Shown piece after piece: positions 38,859 through 45,164 of a stretch of 45,516 bases of DNA. The DNA is from a virus, in IMG/VR virus record IMGVR_UViG_3300048928_000471, positions 1-45,516 of that record; one strand, given 5' to 3'. The translations under genes and the position numbers were made by a program. The notes below the pieces were generated by a model, which did not search any database, was not told the DNA's origin, and saw only the letters and a list, made by a program, of their open reading frames with translations. Position 1 is the stretch's first letter; the number at the start of each line of letters is the position of its first letter.

Positions 38859-39290
38859 ATGCGAAAAATTGATACTTTAGTTGTTCACTGCACAGCGACC
38901 CCAGAAGGCCGCGATGTAGACGTCAACACAATCCGAAAATGGCACACCCGCGATAACGGATGGAAAGACATAGGATATCACTATGTCGTATACCGCGACG
39001 GCTCAGTGCACGCTGGACGCCCAGTCGAACAGGTCGGTGCACACGTAGGCGGTCACAACACGGGTTCGATTGGAGTTGTTTACGTTGGCGGTGTCGACGC
39101 TTCCATGAACCCGAAAGACACCCGCACTCCTACTCAAAAGGTCGCGCTGCGCAAACTCCTGGGCGAACTCGTCGCTAATTACAAGATCAAAACATTGGTC
39201 GGGCACAGGGACTTCGATAGAGGCAAAGCGTGTCCGAGTTTTGATGCGAAATCCGAATACGCGGATTTGCTGAACGGAGGGTCGAAATAG
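38859..39290 (+). CDS. Endolysin, N-acetylmuramoyl-L-alanine amidase (T7 lysozyme type)
   Basis: 143 residues, single-domain Amidase_2/PGRP fold. Zinc ligands are visible as His10 (VVHCTAT), His116 (VGHRDFD) and Cys125 (GKACPSFD), with Tyr40 (IGYHYV) and Lys123 matching the catalytic Tyr and Lys of T7 lysozyme. It cleaves the bond between muramic acid and L-alanine of peptidoglycan at lysis. No signal peptide, so release depends on the holin genes downstream. Confidence 0.93.
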   Translation: MRKIDTLVVHCTATPEGRDVDVNTIRKWHTRDNGWKDIGYHYVVYRDGSVHAGRPVEQVGAHVGGHNTGSIGVVYVGGVDASMNPKDTRTPTQKVALRKLLGELVANYKIKTLVGHRDFDRGKACPSFDAKSEYADLLNGGSK

Positions 39291-39547
39291 TGGCCCGCCC
39301 AGTTTCCCCTTATTCATATAGATCAGCCAGCTTCCGAAATTTCCAAGACGATCTCGCATATGCACTTGAGTGTCATATCAAGCAGAAAAAGCTGACGGCC
39401 GCAGAAATTGCACGCCTTTATCCTTCAGTTCGAGACGCCCATATCCGCAAAATTCGATGTGGAAATGGTGCCGAGCTTGGAATGAAAATGCTGTTTTCGA
39501 TAGCTGAAGCCTCTGGCCTCCAAGCAAAGCTTGAGGTGTCAGCATGA
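39290..39547 (+). CDS. Small helix-turn-helix protein in the lysis cassette
   Basis: 85 residues from a GTG that overlaps the lysin stop (TAGTG), with GGAGG about 8 bases upstream. The sequence LTAAEIARLYPSVRDAHIRKIRCGNGAELGMKMLFSIAEASGL fits an XRE-like helix-turn-helix (helix, 'lTaaEIA', recognition helix, 'L..iAea.Gl'; only landmarks given). A DNA-binding protein within lysis genes is unusual; small proteins of this kind do recur in phages of Hyphomicrobiales. Could be a minor regulator. Confidence 0.55.
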   Translation: MARPVSPYSYRSASFRNFQDDLAYALECHIKQKKLTAAEIARLYPSVRDAHIRKIRCGNGAELGMKMLFSIAEASGLQAKLEVSA

Positions 39548-39840
39548 GCACTGAAAAAGAAATCACACGCCGTTTTTCAAAGAAAATCACTGTTGCGAGC
39601 CTGTCAGCATTTTTTGCAATTGCTGGCGTCGGATTGCTCCTTGGAAATCCGAATACCGCCGCAATCGTCGACGCCCTCGGCCCCTGGGTAGTGGCGCTGC
39701 TTGCGATCTATATGGGCATCGGTCACCTCGATTTCCGCACGAGCAAAGGCCTGCCGAGCTGGTTTTCAGACATCCTCGCGCTTGCCTTCACGCGCCGTCG
39801 AACTGCTGTTTCTGATGATAAGAAGGAGGGTGAGCAATGA
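39544..39840 (+). CDS. Holin-like membrane protein
   Basis: 98 residues with two predicted membrane helices (about 17-34: VASLSAFFAIAGVGLLLG, and about 44-61: GPWVVALLAIYMGIGHL), a short loop and a charged C-terminal tail (RRRTAVSDDKKEGEQ), a class II holin layout. It follows the HTH gene with ATGA overlap and lies in the lysis cassette before the spanins. Likely a holin that lets the amidase through the membrane. Confidence 0.68.
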   Translation: MSTEKEITRRFSKKITVASLSAFFAIAGVGLLLGNPNTAAIVDALGPWVVALLAIYMGIGHLDFRTSKGLPSWFSDILALAFTRRRTAVSDDKKEGEQ

Positions 39841-39992
39841 ATTTTATCAAAATTCTTGGAATATATCTTTTGATAAACGGCGTCGGTTTCCTCCTGCTTT
39901 TACTAGCGCCGGAGGAGGAAACATGGGTTCTCGCTCTGTCAGCGGCGGTTACGAACTCTTCTGTCGGCATCTTTTTTCTGACGAGGGAATAA
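39837..39992 (+). CDS. 51-residue membrane protein of the lysis cassette
   Basis: A short frame starting at an ATG overlapping the previous stop (ATGA), with GGAGGG about 8 bases upstream. It encodes 51 residues with two hydrophobic segments (FIKILGIYLLINGVGFLLLLLA, given only in part; then WVLALSAAVTNSSVGIFFL). It ends one base before the i-spanin ATG. A second holin or antiholin is plausible. Confidence 0.65.
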   Translation: MNFIKILGIYLLINGVGFLLLLLAPEEETWVLALSAAVTNSSVGIFFLTRE

Positions 39993-39993
39993 T

Positions 39994-40368
39994 ATGCCGA
40001 TCCTCTCCAACATCCGCCTCGCACTCACTCTAGCAGCTGGCGTCGCACTCATCGGCGGCTGGCTCTACATCGGCATGCTTCGCACTCAGATTGAAAAAAA
40101 GGACGTCGAACTAGCCGCTGCGGCCGCCGCCCTTCAATCAGCTGTAGACACCGCAAATGCGAACGCTGAGGCTGTTAAAAATGCGGATGCCGAGCATCGT
40201 CGCACGCTTGATCTGCTCAACCAGGTGCAGACGTCGCTTTCGGAAACCGCTTTCCTGAATCGGGAACTGGAGCGAGAGATCGCTTCAACGGTACCCGAAA
40301 ATGATGGTCCAGTTGCCCCGGTGCTTGAGCAGCTCAGGAAGTGGAAATTCGTGGGAGGCGTTCAATGA
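39994..40368 (+). CDS. i-spanin (Rz-like)
   Basis: 124 residues: one N-terminal membrane helix (about 8-29, LALTLAAGVALIGGWLYIGM) and a long periplasmic alpha-helix rich in Ala (about 32-100), typical of Rz-type inner-membrane spanin subunits. Its stop overlaps the start of the lipoprotein gene (ATGA), the classical Rz/Rz1 pairing. Disrupts the outer membrane at the last step of lysis, together with the partner. Confidence 0.82.
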   Translation: MPILSNIRLALTLAAGVALIGGWLYIGMLRTQIEKKDVELAAAAAALQSAVDTANANAEAVKNADAEHRRTLDLLNQVQTSLSETAFLNRELEREIASTVPENDGPVAPVLEQLRKWKFVGGVQ

Positions 40369-40634
40369 TCAGGATAATTACGCTCACGGCTCTAGCAACA
40401 TTGGTTTCAGGGTGCGCTCATAAAAGCCAGCCCCAGGTCGTGACGAAGGTCGAAACGCGTGAAATGACAGTGCCTGAAGCTTTGCTCACGTGCATGCCAG
40501 AGCCAGAAGCTCGGGAAGTCTGGAAGAGCCAAAAGGACGTAGCTTTGTATCTGGTGCGAATGTCTGAAGCGGGAGAGGATTGTCGGCAGAAGTTGGGTGG
40601 CGTCAAGCGGTTGGTTAGCTTAATGAACCCTTGA
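40365..40634 (+). CDS. o-spanin (Rz1-like lipoprotein)
   Basis: 89 residues with a lipoprotein signal peptide, lipobox LVSGC (lipidated Cys17), in the expected place overlapping the i-spanin gene. The mature part is helical rather than proline-rich as in lambda Rz1, with two further cysteines. It is expected to be anchored in the outer membrane and to bind the periplasmic end of the i-spanin. Confidence 0.8.
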   Translation: MIRIITLTALATLVSGCAHKSQPQVVTKVETREMTVPEALLTCMPEPEAREVWKSQKDVALYLVRMSEAGEDCRQKLGGVKRLVSLMNP

Positions 40635-40679
40635 ACTAGCCTCAAAAAAATTGATAAATGCGGATGTCAGGGGGACTTC

Positions 40680-41096
40680 GTGAAACGCCTTATTGCATTC
40701 GGATTACTCGTAAATCTTATGTCTTTTCCAGCTTTAGCAGACGGCAAAGATGCTGAATTCCTTTTCTGCCGTTTTCCAGATGTTCGGCATGCGTCAGGGT
40801 TTCAGCCGAGTAGCTGGATATTTGACGGTGACTCTCTACGGCAAGCCGGAGCACAATATGCTGCCTACAAAGTTGCAGATGATGAAATTGATCCGCGTTT
40901 ATCACTAAAAATTATCAGCAGGACGCCAGATGAACTACAAATGCAGTGGAGCAATACTCCTCGCAAAACACCTCGATTTATCGTCAACTTAAAAACTGGA
41001 CAGTCATCCCGGCCTGCGTTTGCCAAGCCCAATATGGAATTCGGTACCTGCGTCATCAAAAAACATGCTTTGGATGGATCAGAAATAGTGCATTAA
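40680..41096 (+). CDS. Exported hypothetical protein after the lysis genes
   Basis: 138 residues from a GTG (GGGGG about 6 bases upstream). It has a Sec signal peptide (cleavage after PALA, residue 20). The mature protein has two cysteines, FLFCRFPD and FGTCVIKK, probably one disulphide, and is beta-rich. The gene ends at a bidirectional terminator. Possibly a lysogenic conversion gene or accessory to lysis. No family recognised. Confidence 0.7.
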   Translation: MKRLIAFGLLVNLMSFPALADGKDAEFLFCRFPDVRHASGFQPSSWIFDGDSLRQAGAQYAAYKVADDEIDPRLSLKIISRTPDELQMQWSNTPRKTPRFIVNLKTGQSSRPAFAKPNMEFGTCVIKKHALDGSEIVH

Positions 41097-41099
41097 AAA

Positions 41100-41130
41100 A
41101 GGCCCCGGATTCTCCTTGGGCCTCCTTTCT
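41100..41130. terminator. Terminator between the rightward late genes and leftward early genes
   Basis: AGGCCC (41100-41105) pairs with GGGCCT (41118-41123), followed by CCTTTCTTTT on the plus strand and preceded by an A-run that becomes a T-run for the minus strand. It sits between convergent genes ending at 41096 and 41149. Confidence 0.7.
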
Positions 41131-41148
41131 TTTAGAATTTGACTGGTT

Positions 41149-41817
41149 TTACCAGAGAATACGGAACACTCCGGTTTCGAGATTTGTGCGGTCTTCGTCG
41201 GTACCGCACTGTGCAAAGAACTCAGCTTTTACATCTTCGAGAGCTTCTTCAGCTTCAGCAAATGTGTCGAAAGAACCGCCGTCGATGCTGTCGTTGCCTT
41301 TGCTCCACTCGATTTTCACCGGATTTTCATCGAGCCAGTCGTTGAGCGCTTCGTTGACCACATCGAGGTCGAGATGTCCAAAGTTCGTGTCGAGATGACT
41401 GTCGCTGTTAGTGAGTGAGTTATGATCATCTGTTTCGAGCCATTCGCACGTTTCGACATCGCCGACTTTGAATACGAGAGCTGCAGTGCCGTCAACAAAT
41501 TCGCGACGGATGTCGGTGACTGCTTCTTCCTTCAGAGCCGCGAGGCGGCTCTGGATGTCTTCGATAGCACTCTCAGGATTTTCAAGCATGTACTCAAGTA
41601 CGCGAGCGTCTTCGGTTCCGCCTGGGGACATTTCAATATGCTGCTCGCCGAAGTCGGAATCTGACCACAGTACATTTGCGCAACCGCATCGGCTGTTGAT
41701 TTCATAGCTATCGCAGTTGAGTGCCTTCTGACCTTCTTCCGAGAGCCAAACGACAAGGGAGCCTTCGTTTTCAAAGCAGTCTACAGAAGAGATGAAGTTG
41801 TTAGTAATAGTAGTCAT
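41149..41817 (-). CDS. Highly acidic hypothetical protein under operator C
   Basis: 222 residues with about 51 Asp/Glu against about 13 Lys/Arg by my count, so strongly negative. There are two or three segments of mixed helix and strand (LKEEAVTDIRREF; DVVNEALNDWLDENP; TFAEAEEALEDVKAEFF). Such acidity is typical of DNA mimics and antirestriction proteins, but also of ordinary soluble proteins. AAGG lies upstream of the ATG, and operator C is about 63 bases upstream of the start, so expression is probably switched with rep. Unknown function. Confidence 0.6.
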   Translation of the reverse strand: MTTITNNFISSVDCFENEGSLVVWLSEEGQKALNCDSYEINSRCGCANVLWSDSDFGEQHIEMSPGGTEDARVLEYMLENPESAIEDIQSRLAALKEEAVTDIRREFVDGTAALVFKVGDVETCEWLETDDHNSLTNSDSHLDTNFGHLDLDVVNEALNDWLDENPVKIEWSKGNDSIDGGSFDTFAEAEEALEDVKAEFFAQCGTDEDRTNLETGVFRILW

Positions 41818-41879
41818 GTTATTTACCTTTCAGAGCGGGGTTAAGTTAAATTTCGTTCGCTCATGAAATAAAGATGACT

Positions 41880-41898
41880 TGTATTAACGATTAATACA
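41880..41898. promoter_or_regulatory. Operator copy C upstream of the acidic protein gene
   Basis: TGTATTA-ACGAT-TAATACA, perfect 7-base arms. The minus-strand reading TTGTAT could overlap a -35 element. One of four copies in the prophage. Confidence 0.82.
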
Positions 41899-41978
41899 AC
41901 ATCGACAAAACAACTATTATTTGTTATATTGCAAAGAATGTTTACAGGCAGAGATTATTCAATACTTTTTAATATAAA

Positions 41979-42012
41979 AAAAATGGCTCGATTTCGAATT
42001 CGAGCCATTTTT
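41979..42012. terminator. Strong hairpin terminator downstream of the 42030 gene
   Basis: AAAAATGGCTCGA (41979-41991) pairs with TCGAGCCATTTTT (42000-42012), a perfect 13-bp stem with T-runs for either strand. It separates the 42030 gene from operator C. Confidence 0.85.
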
Positions 42013-42029
42013 AGCTGTCTATCGGCATA

Positions 42030-42659
42030 TTACGCCGCCAATTCTTTTTCGCCGACGATTTTTTCAAGCCGTGCAGTGTAAGTTTTCAGCGGCTCGATGC
42101 CCCAATTTGCGGTTATGAATCCAATGCGGCCGATGTCGTAGTCGCCCAAATTCGTTGCCCGCGCGATCTGCGCTCTCGATGCCTGTCGTGCGACGTCAAA
42201 CCAGGCAATAATCTGAGCGGATTTTTCCAGTAGCATATCGTGATCCTTGGTATTTTCTGGACCCGACACAATTTGATCTCCCGAGACGCCCGACAGGTAA
42301 ACCGCTGCTAAAAACGACGTCGTCTTTTCACCGCCGACCGTCCACTCATTGCGCGGCGGCATGAAGGAAGGCGCAAATGCTGAATCGAACCGCCTCAAGC
42401 CAGCAACAGCCGCGTGAAGGCGCAACAGATCGAGCTGCTCGGCTGGGATTTTGCGATAGCCTTTACTTTCCAGTTTATGCCCATATGCGTACCAAGTTGG
42501 TCGCGCTATACCGAGCAGCGCGGTTAAATCTTCCGTGTCCCAGCCACTTTTTTTCAGCTGCCATTTGATGTGCAGAAAAGCGTCTCGGATCTGTTCTGGC
42601 GTCTCGTGCTTGAGATGGATTTCGTGCGGATTTCTGAAATTTCTGTTTACAGTTCTCAT
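42030..42659 (-). CDS. Hypothetical protein with a possible helix-turn-helix
   Basis: 209 residues, AGGAGA before the ATG. Residues about 40-70 (DTEDLTALLGIARPTWYAYGHKLESKGYRKI) have the layout of a helix-turn-helix, and a second helical region near 165-190 (ASRAQIARATNLGDYDIGRIGF) is similar. It could therefore be a DNA-binding regulator. It is downstream of the 42687 gene and probably co-transcribed. No family recognised; candidate for the phage switch protein, unproven. Confidence 0.55.
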   Translation of the reverse strand: MRTVNRNFRNPHEIHLKHETPEQIRDAFLHIKWQLKKSGWDTEDLTALLGIARPTWYAYGHKLESKGYRKIPAEQLDLLRLHAAVAGLRRFDSAFAPSFMPPRNEWTVGGEKTTSFLAAVYLSGVSGDQIVSGPENTKDHDMLLEKSAQIIAWFDVARQASRAQIARATNLGDYDIGRIGFITANWGIEPLKTYTARLEKIVGEKELAA

Positions 42660-42686
42660 TTTGTTCTCCTAGGGTGATTGGTTTGA

Positions 42687-43070
42687 TTAGTGAAAATCGG
42701 AAAAGGCATCGCGCAAGTTCAGTACTCCGATGCCTGCTTGTTTGAGCATGTACTGAGAAGCTTCTCGCGCAACGTCGCGCATGCTCACCGCATCCTCGTA
42801 TTTCGTCGCAGAAATTTTGATGAGATCGGTGTCGTCGGCGAATTCGACAAATCTGAAAACGCGATCTGATGCTGCGCGCCAGTCGTTTACCAGCAGCTTG
42901 AGGGTGCAGCCGTTGACGCAATCAACACGAGCTAGAGAGAAGCCGTAGCCGAGATTTTTGATCTCAACATTCGTTGACAAATCCGCTACTGACGCGCGGA
43001 AACCAGTAATAGAATTCGAGTAACTATCTCTGGTCGGAACGTAACTTTTAAAAGAAAAGTCGGTAATCAT
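42687..43070 (-). CDS. Hypothetical protein under operator D
   Basis: 127 residues with CAGGAG before the ATG. Beta-rich first half (VEIKNLGYGFSLARVDCVNG), then a helical second half (SMRDVAREASQYMLKQAGIGVL). Two cysteines. It is the first gene downstream of operator D and is followed by the 42030 gene. No domain recognised. Expression is likely controlled together with rep. Confidence 0.55.
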   Translation of the reverse strand: MITDFSFKSYVPTRDSYSNSITGFRASVADLSTNVEIKNLGYGFSLARVDCVNGCTLKLLVNDWRAASDRVFRFVEFADDTDLIKISATKYEDAVSMRDVAREASQYMLKQAGIGVLNLRDAFSDFH

Positions 43071-43116
43071 GTTGTTCTCCTGAGAGCGAAAAAATAGCTC
43101 TAGAAGAATTGTCGTT

Positions 43117-43135
43117 TGTATTGACGATCAATACA
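43117..43135. promoter_or_regulatory. Operator copy D upstream of the 42687 gene
   Basis: TGTATTG-ACGAT-CAATACA, perfect 7-base arms, 47 bases before the start codon. The most symmetric of the four copies; operators C and D share the spacer ACGAT. Confidence 0.83.
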
Positions 43136-43156
43136 ATAGAAATAATGAAAATATCT

Positions 43157-43196
43157 TATAGATGGACGTCACAAATCAACGTGACGTCCATCTATA
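43157..43196. terminator. Perfect 16-bp hairpin with two GACGTC sites after the 43197 gene
   Basis: Stem 43157-43172 pairs with 43181-43196 (TATAGATGGACGTCAC and its complement) around an 8-base loop. It immediately follows the 43197-43547 stop codon and could end that transcript, although the T-run is weak. Each arm contains GACGTC, the over-represented palindrome. Confidence 0.6.
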
Positions 43197-43547
43197 TTAT
43201 GCCGCGCGGAGTTTTTCGATGACAGACGTCATCTTTTGCAGCAGGTCATTTTTGCGACCAACAGACGCTTTCAACGCTTCATTTTCAGACGTCGCTTTTT
43301 TCCAAAGTCCGCTGAGAACTGAGGCTTTCGTGCGCTGGTTTTCGAGTTCGGCACGGAGAGCAGCGATTTCTGCTGCTTGCTCAGCTAGCTCGGCTGCATA
43401 GTGAGCATGCCACTGATCGATCACGCTTTCTTCGCGTGCGGCACGAACAGCTTCCATACCACGTGTGTGAGCATCCAGAGCACCAGCCGTCAGAAAGGCT
43501 AGTGTTGCTGATGCACCGTAAACAATGTTTGCGCCTTCCTGTGACAT
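43197..43547 (-). CDS. Coiled-coil protein
   Basis: 116 residues from the ATG at 43547 (AAGGAG 8 bases upstream; an upstream extension lacks a ribosome binding site). A short hydrophobic segment near the N-terminus (GASATLAFLTAGALDA) is followed by a long coiled coil (about 40-110, with heptads such as LAEQAAEIAALRAELENQ). The start region CAAAGGAGATCACTCATG is identical to that of the 9707 gene. Possibly a structural or regulatory scaffold; function unknown. Confidence 0.6.
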   Translation of the reverse strand: MSQEGANIVYGASATLAFLTAGALDAHTRGMEAVRAAREESVIDQWHAHYAAELAEQAAEIAALRAELENQRTKASVLSGLWKKATSENEALKASVGRKNDLLQKMTSVIEKLRAA

Positions 43548-43572
43548 GAGTGATCTCCTTTGTTGGCGCTTT

Positions 43573-43585
43573 CTAGCAAGATCTG
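43573..43585 (-). promoter_or_regulatory. ATCTTGC motif upstream of the coiled-coil gene
   Basis: On the minus strand CAGATCTTGCTAG lies about 26 bases before the start codon, before the shared ribosome binding region. A shorter variant of the AATCTTGCA family. Confidence 0.3.
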
Positions 43586-43752
43586 GAAAACTTGTCCGGA
43601 TGCAAAATGAAAAATATTTCAGATCTATTTTGTTGACAGGTGCAAGTAAATTCAGGGATTGGTCAACGTATTGTTTATATTGCACTAATTGCGCCGACGG
43701 AATTTTTGAGTGAGGCTTCCTTTCTAACTATTTTTTCAGAAAGGAAATAGAC

Positions 43753-44421
43753 ATGATTACTACGTATACCGGAAAACTTGGGCTATTTAGACTAAAGCAG
43801 ACCTTTTCTTCAGGCAGAGTGCTGTCAGTATCTCGTGGACGTCTTCATATATCTCAAGATGCACTTACTGCTATCGACATGAGAATTGGCGACCGCTACT
43901 CTTTTAAAAAGGGTGAAAAAGCTGGCCAGGTCATTTTCAAAAAGAGCACTTCGCCGACAGCCGTGACTGTAAAAGCTCCTGTCAGTATTGGCTTTGAATC
44001 CACTTTTACGTTGGATTTTGCTGGTTCAAGCGCTGGTATTTCCGCTCAGGAACTGGATCTCACCGACATCATTTTTGAAGTACATGGCCAACGCTTGATC
44101 GGCCAGTTGCCCGAAACCGTGAAATTTAACTACTTTCAGTCTCGCCGCGAAAGATGGAAAGCCGGGGGGTATGATTGGCGAGATGCGATAAGAGGATACA
44201 AGGGTGCTGCAGCCGCGATAGCTCTAGAATCTCATCGCTATGACAATGGAGATACACCCGTTGAGGTGGACCAATTGCTCTCGCTTTTACGTGATGAAGG
44301 GCACCGTGTAGAGCAGTTGAGTGAGCGTCTGTGGAGATTGGATGGGAAAACGTCGACGCTCGGTGATCTTCTCGATCTCGCGAGAAAATATCAGGAAGAT
44401 GTAGTGTTGGTTGCAGCTTAG
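43753..44421 (+). CDS. Hypothetical protein with a possible AbrB-like segment
   Basis: 222 residues, AAAGGAAA before the ATG. A segment near 20-60 (VSRGRLHISQDALTAIDMRIGDRYSFKKGEK, landmarks only) resembles the swapped-hairpin pattern 'rgrl.Is...l..l.mriGDrysf'. The C-terminal part is helical and charged (VEVDQLLSLLRDEGHRVEQLSERLWRL). It is divergent from the 43197 gene. If AbrB-like it could be a DNA-binding regulator; confidence in this is low. No repeat or membrane segment. Confidence 0.55.
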   Translation: MITTYTGKLGLFRLKQTFSSGRVLSVSRGRLHISQDALTAIDMRIGDRYSFKKGEKAGQVIFKKSTSPTAVTVKAPVSIGFESTFTLDFAGSSAGISAQELDLTDIIFEVHGQRLIGQLPETVKFNYFQSRRERWKAGGYDWRDAIRGYKGAAAAIALESHRYDNGDTPVEVDQLLSLLRDEGHRVEQLSERLWRLDGKTSTLGDLLDLARKYQEDVVLVAA

Positions 44422-44561
44422 AATATTTTCTTTGTTTTATTTCCGCCGACGAGATATATTCTGCATATAGAAATGAAGAGAGTAACCGCCCACTTTTCAT
44501 TTCTAGCGCGCATTTAAAGGGTGGTCGAGCCTATCAGGGCCAGTTAAGTACTGCTACATGT

Positions 44562-44586
44562 AAGGTCGCCTCGGCGGCCTTTTTTG
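44562..44586 (+). terminator. Rho-independent terminator after the 43753 gene
   Basis: AAGGTCGCC (44562-44570) pairs with GGCGGCCTT (44573-44581), one G-T pair, followed by TTTT. The preceding 140 bases contain nothing else recognisable. Confidence 0.78.
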
Positions 44587-44709
44587 TTGTCTATTTTTGA
44601 CATTGCGAAGCCATATGGCACTTATAAGTGACAAATCAAATTTGAGATGCATCGTCATGCTTTGAAATGATGTGCTATCAAATTGATTAAAATGCACTCA
44701 GCGTCTGAC
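44587..44709. other. AT-rich spacer
   Basis: About 120 AT-rich bases with no ORF. Several short partial repeats (CAAATCAAATTTGAG and similar) are visible; no confident function. Confidence 0.3.
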
Positions 44710-44931
44710 TTAATTAGTGCTATTCAAGAGGGCTAGCTCATCGGCGTCTAAGACGACCGTATATCGGTATCGAGCGTTGTGCCGATCTCGTCCGTAAATC
44801 CCAGATGCCACAAATGAGATCTGCAATCCTTGTTCAGGCGTGGATTCTACGTGAGTTTCGCTGATCGGCTTGTCATAAATTGTCGCGGAATCTGAACCTT
44901 CGCGCCGAGCTGCCCCAACTTTCACAAGCAT
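44710..44931 (-). CDS. Small hypothetical protein at the right prophage end
   Basis: 73 residues from the ATG at 44931 (GGGAGGGG upstream; an upstream extension is less likely). Basic N-terminal half then a beta-strand-rich end (ARYRYTVVLDADELALLNSTN). It is the last gene before attR; in the circular phage it lies across attP from the 179-469 gene. Function unknown. Confidence 0.55.
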   Translation of the reverse strand: MLVKVGAARREGSDSATIYDKPISETHVESTPEQGLQISFVASGIYGRDRHNARYRYTVVLDADELALLNSTN

Positions 44932-45009
44932 ATTATTCCCCTCCCTTTGTGTTCCCAAATGGAACACTATCAAAAAGCAGGGCTGGATGCACTAGCAGAA
45001 CGAGCGAGT

Positions 45010-45034
45010 TTCGGTGGCGGTTTTGGTGGCGGTA
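45010..45034. other. Right-arm repeats beside attR, candidate integrase arm sites
   Basis: TTCGGTGGCG (45010-45019) and GGTGGCGGTA (45025-45034), same orientation as the left-arm copies at 155-164 and 168-177. A partly inverted copy (GGCCACCG) follows near 45043. Confidence 0.5.
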
Positions 45035-45080
45035 AAAATAAAGGCCACCGAGGCGACCGTCTAACTTACTGATATTATTA

Positions 45081-45164
<84 letters not shown>

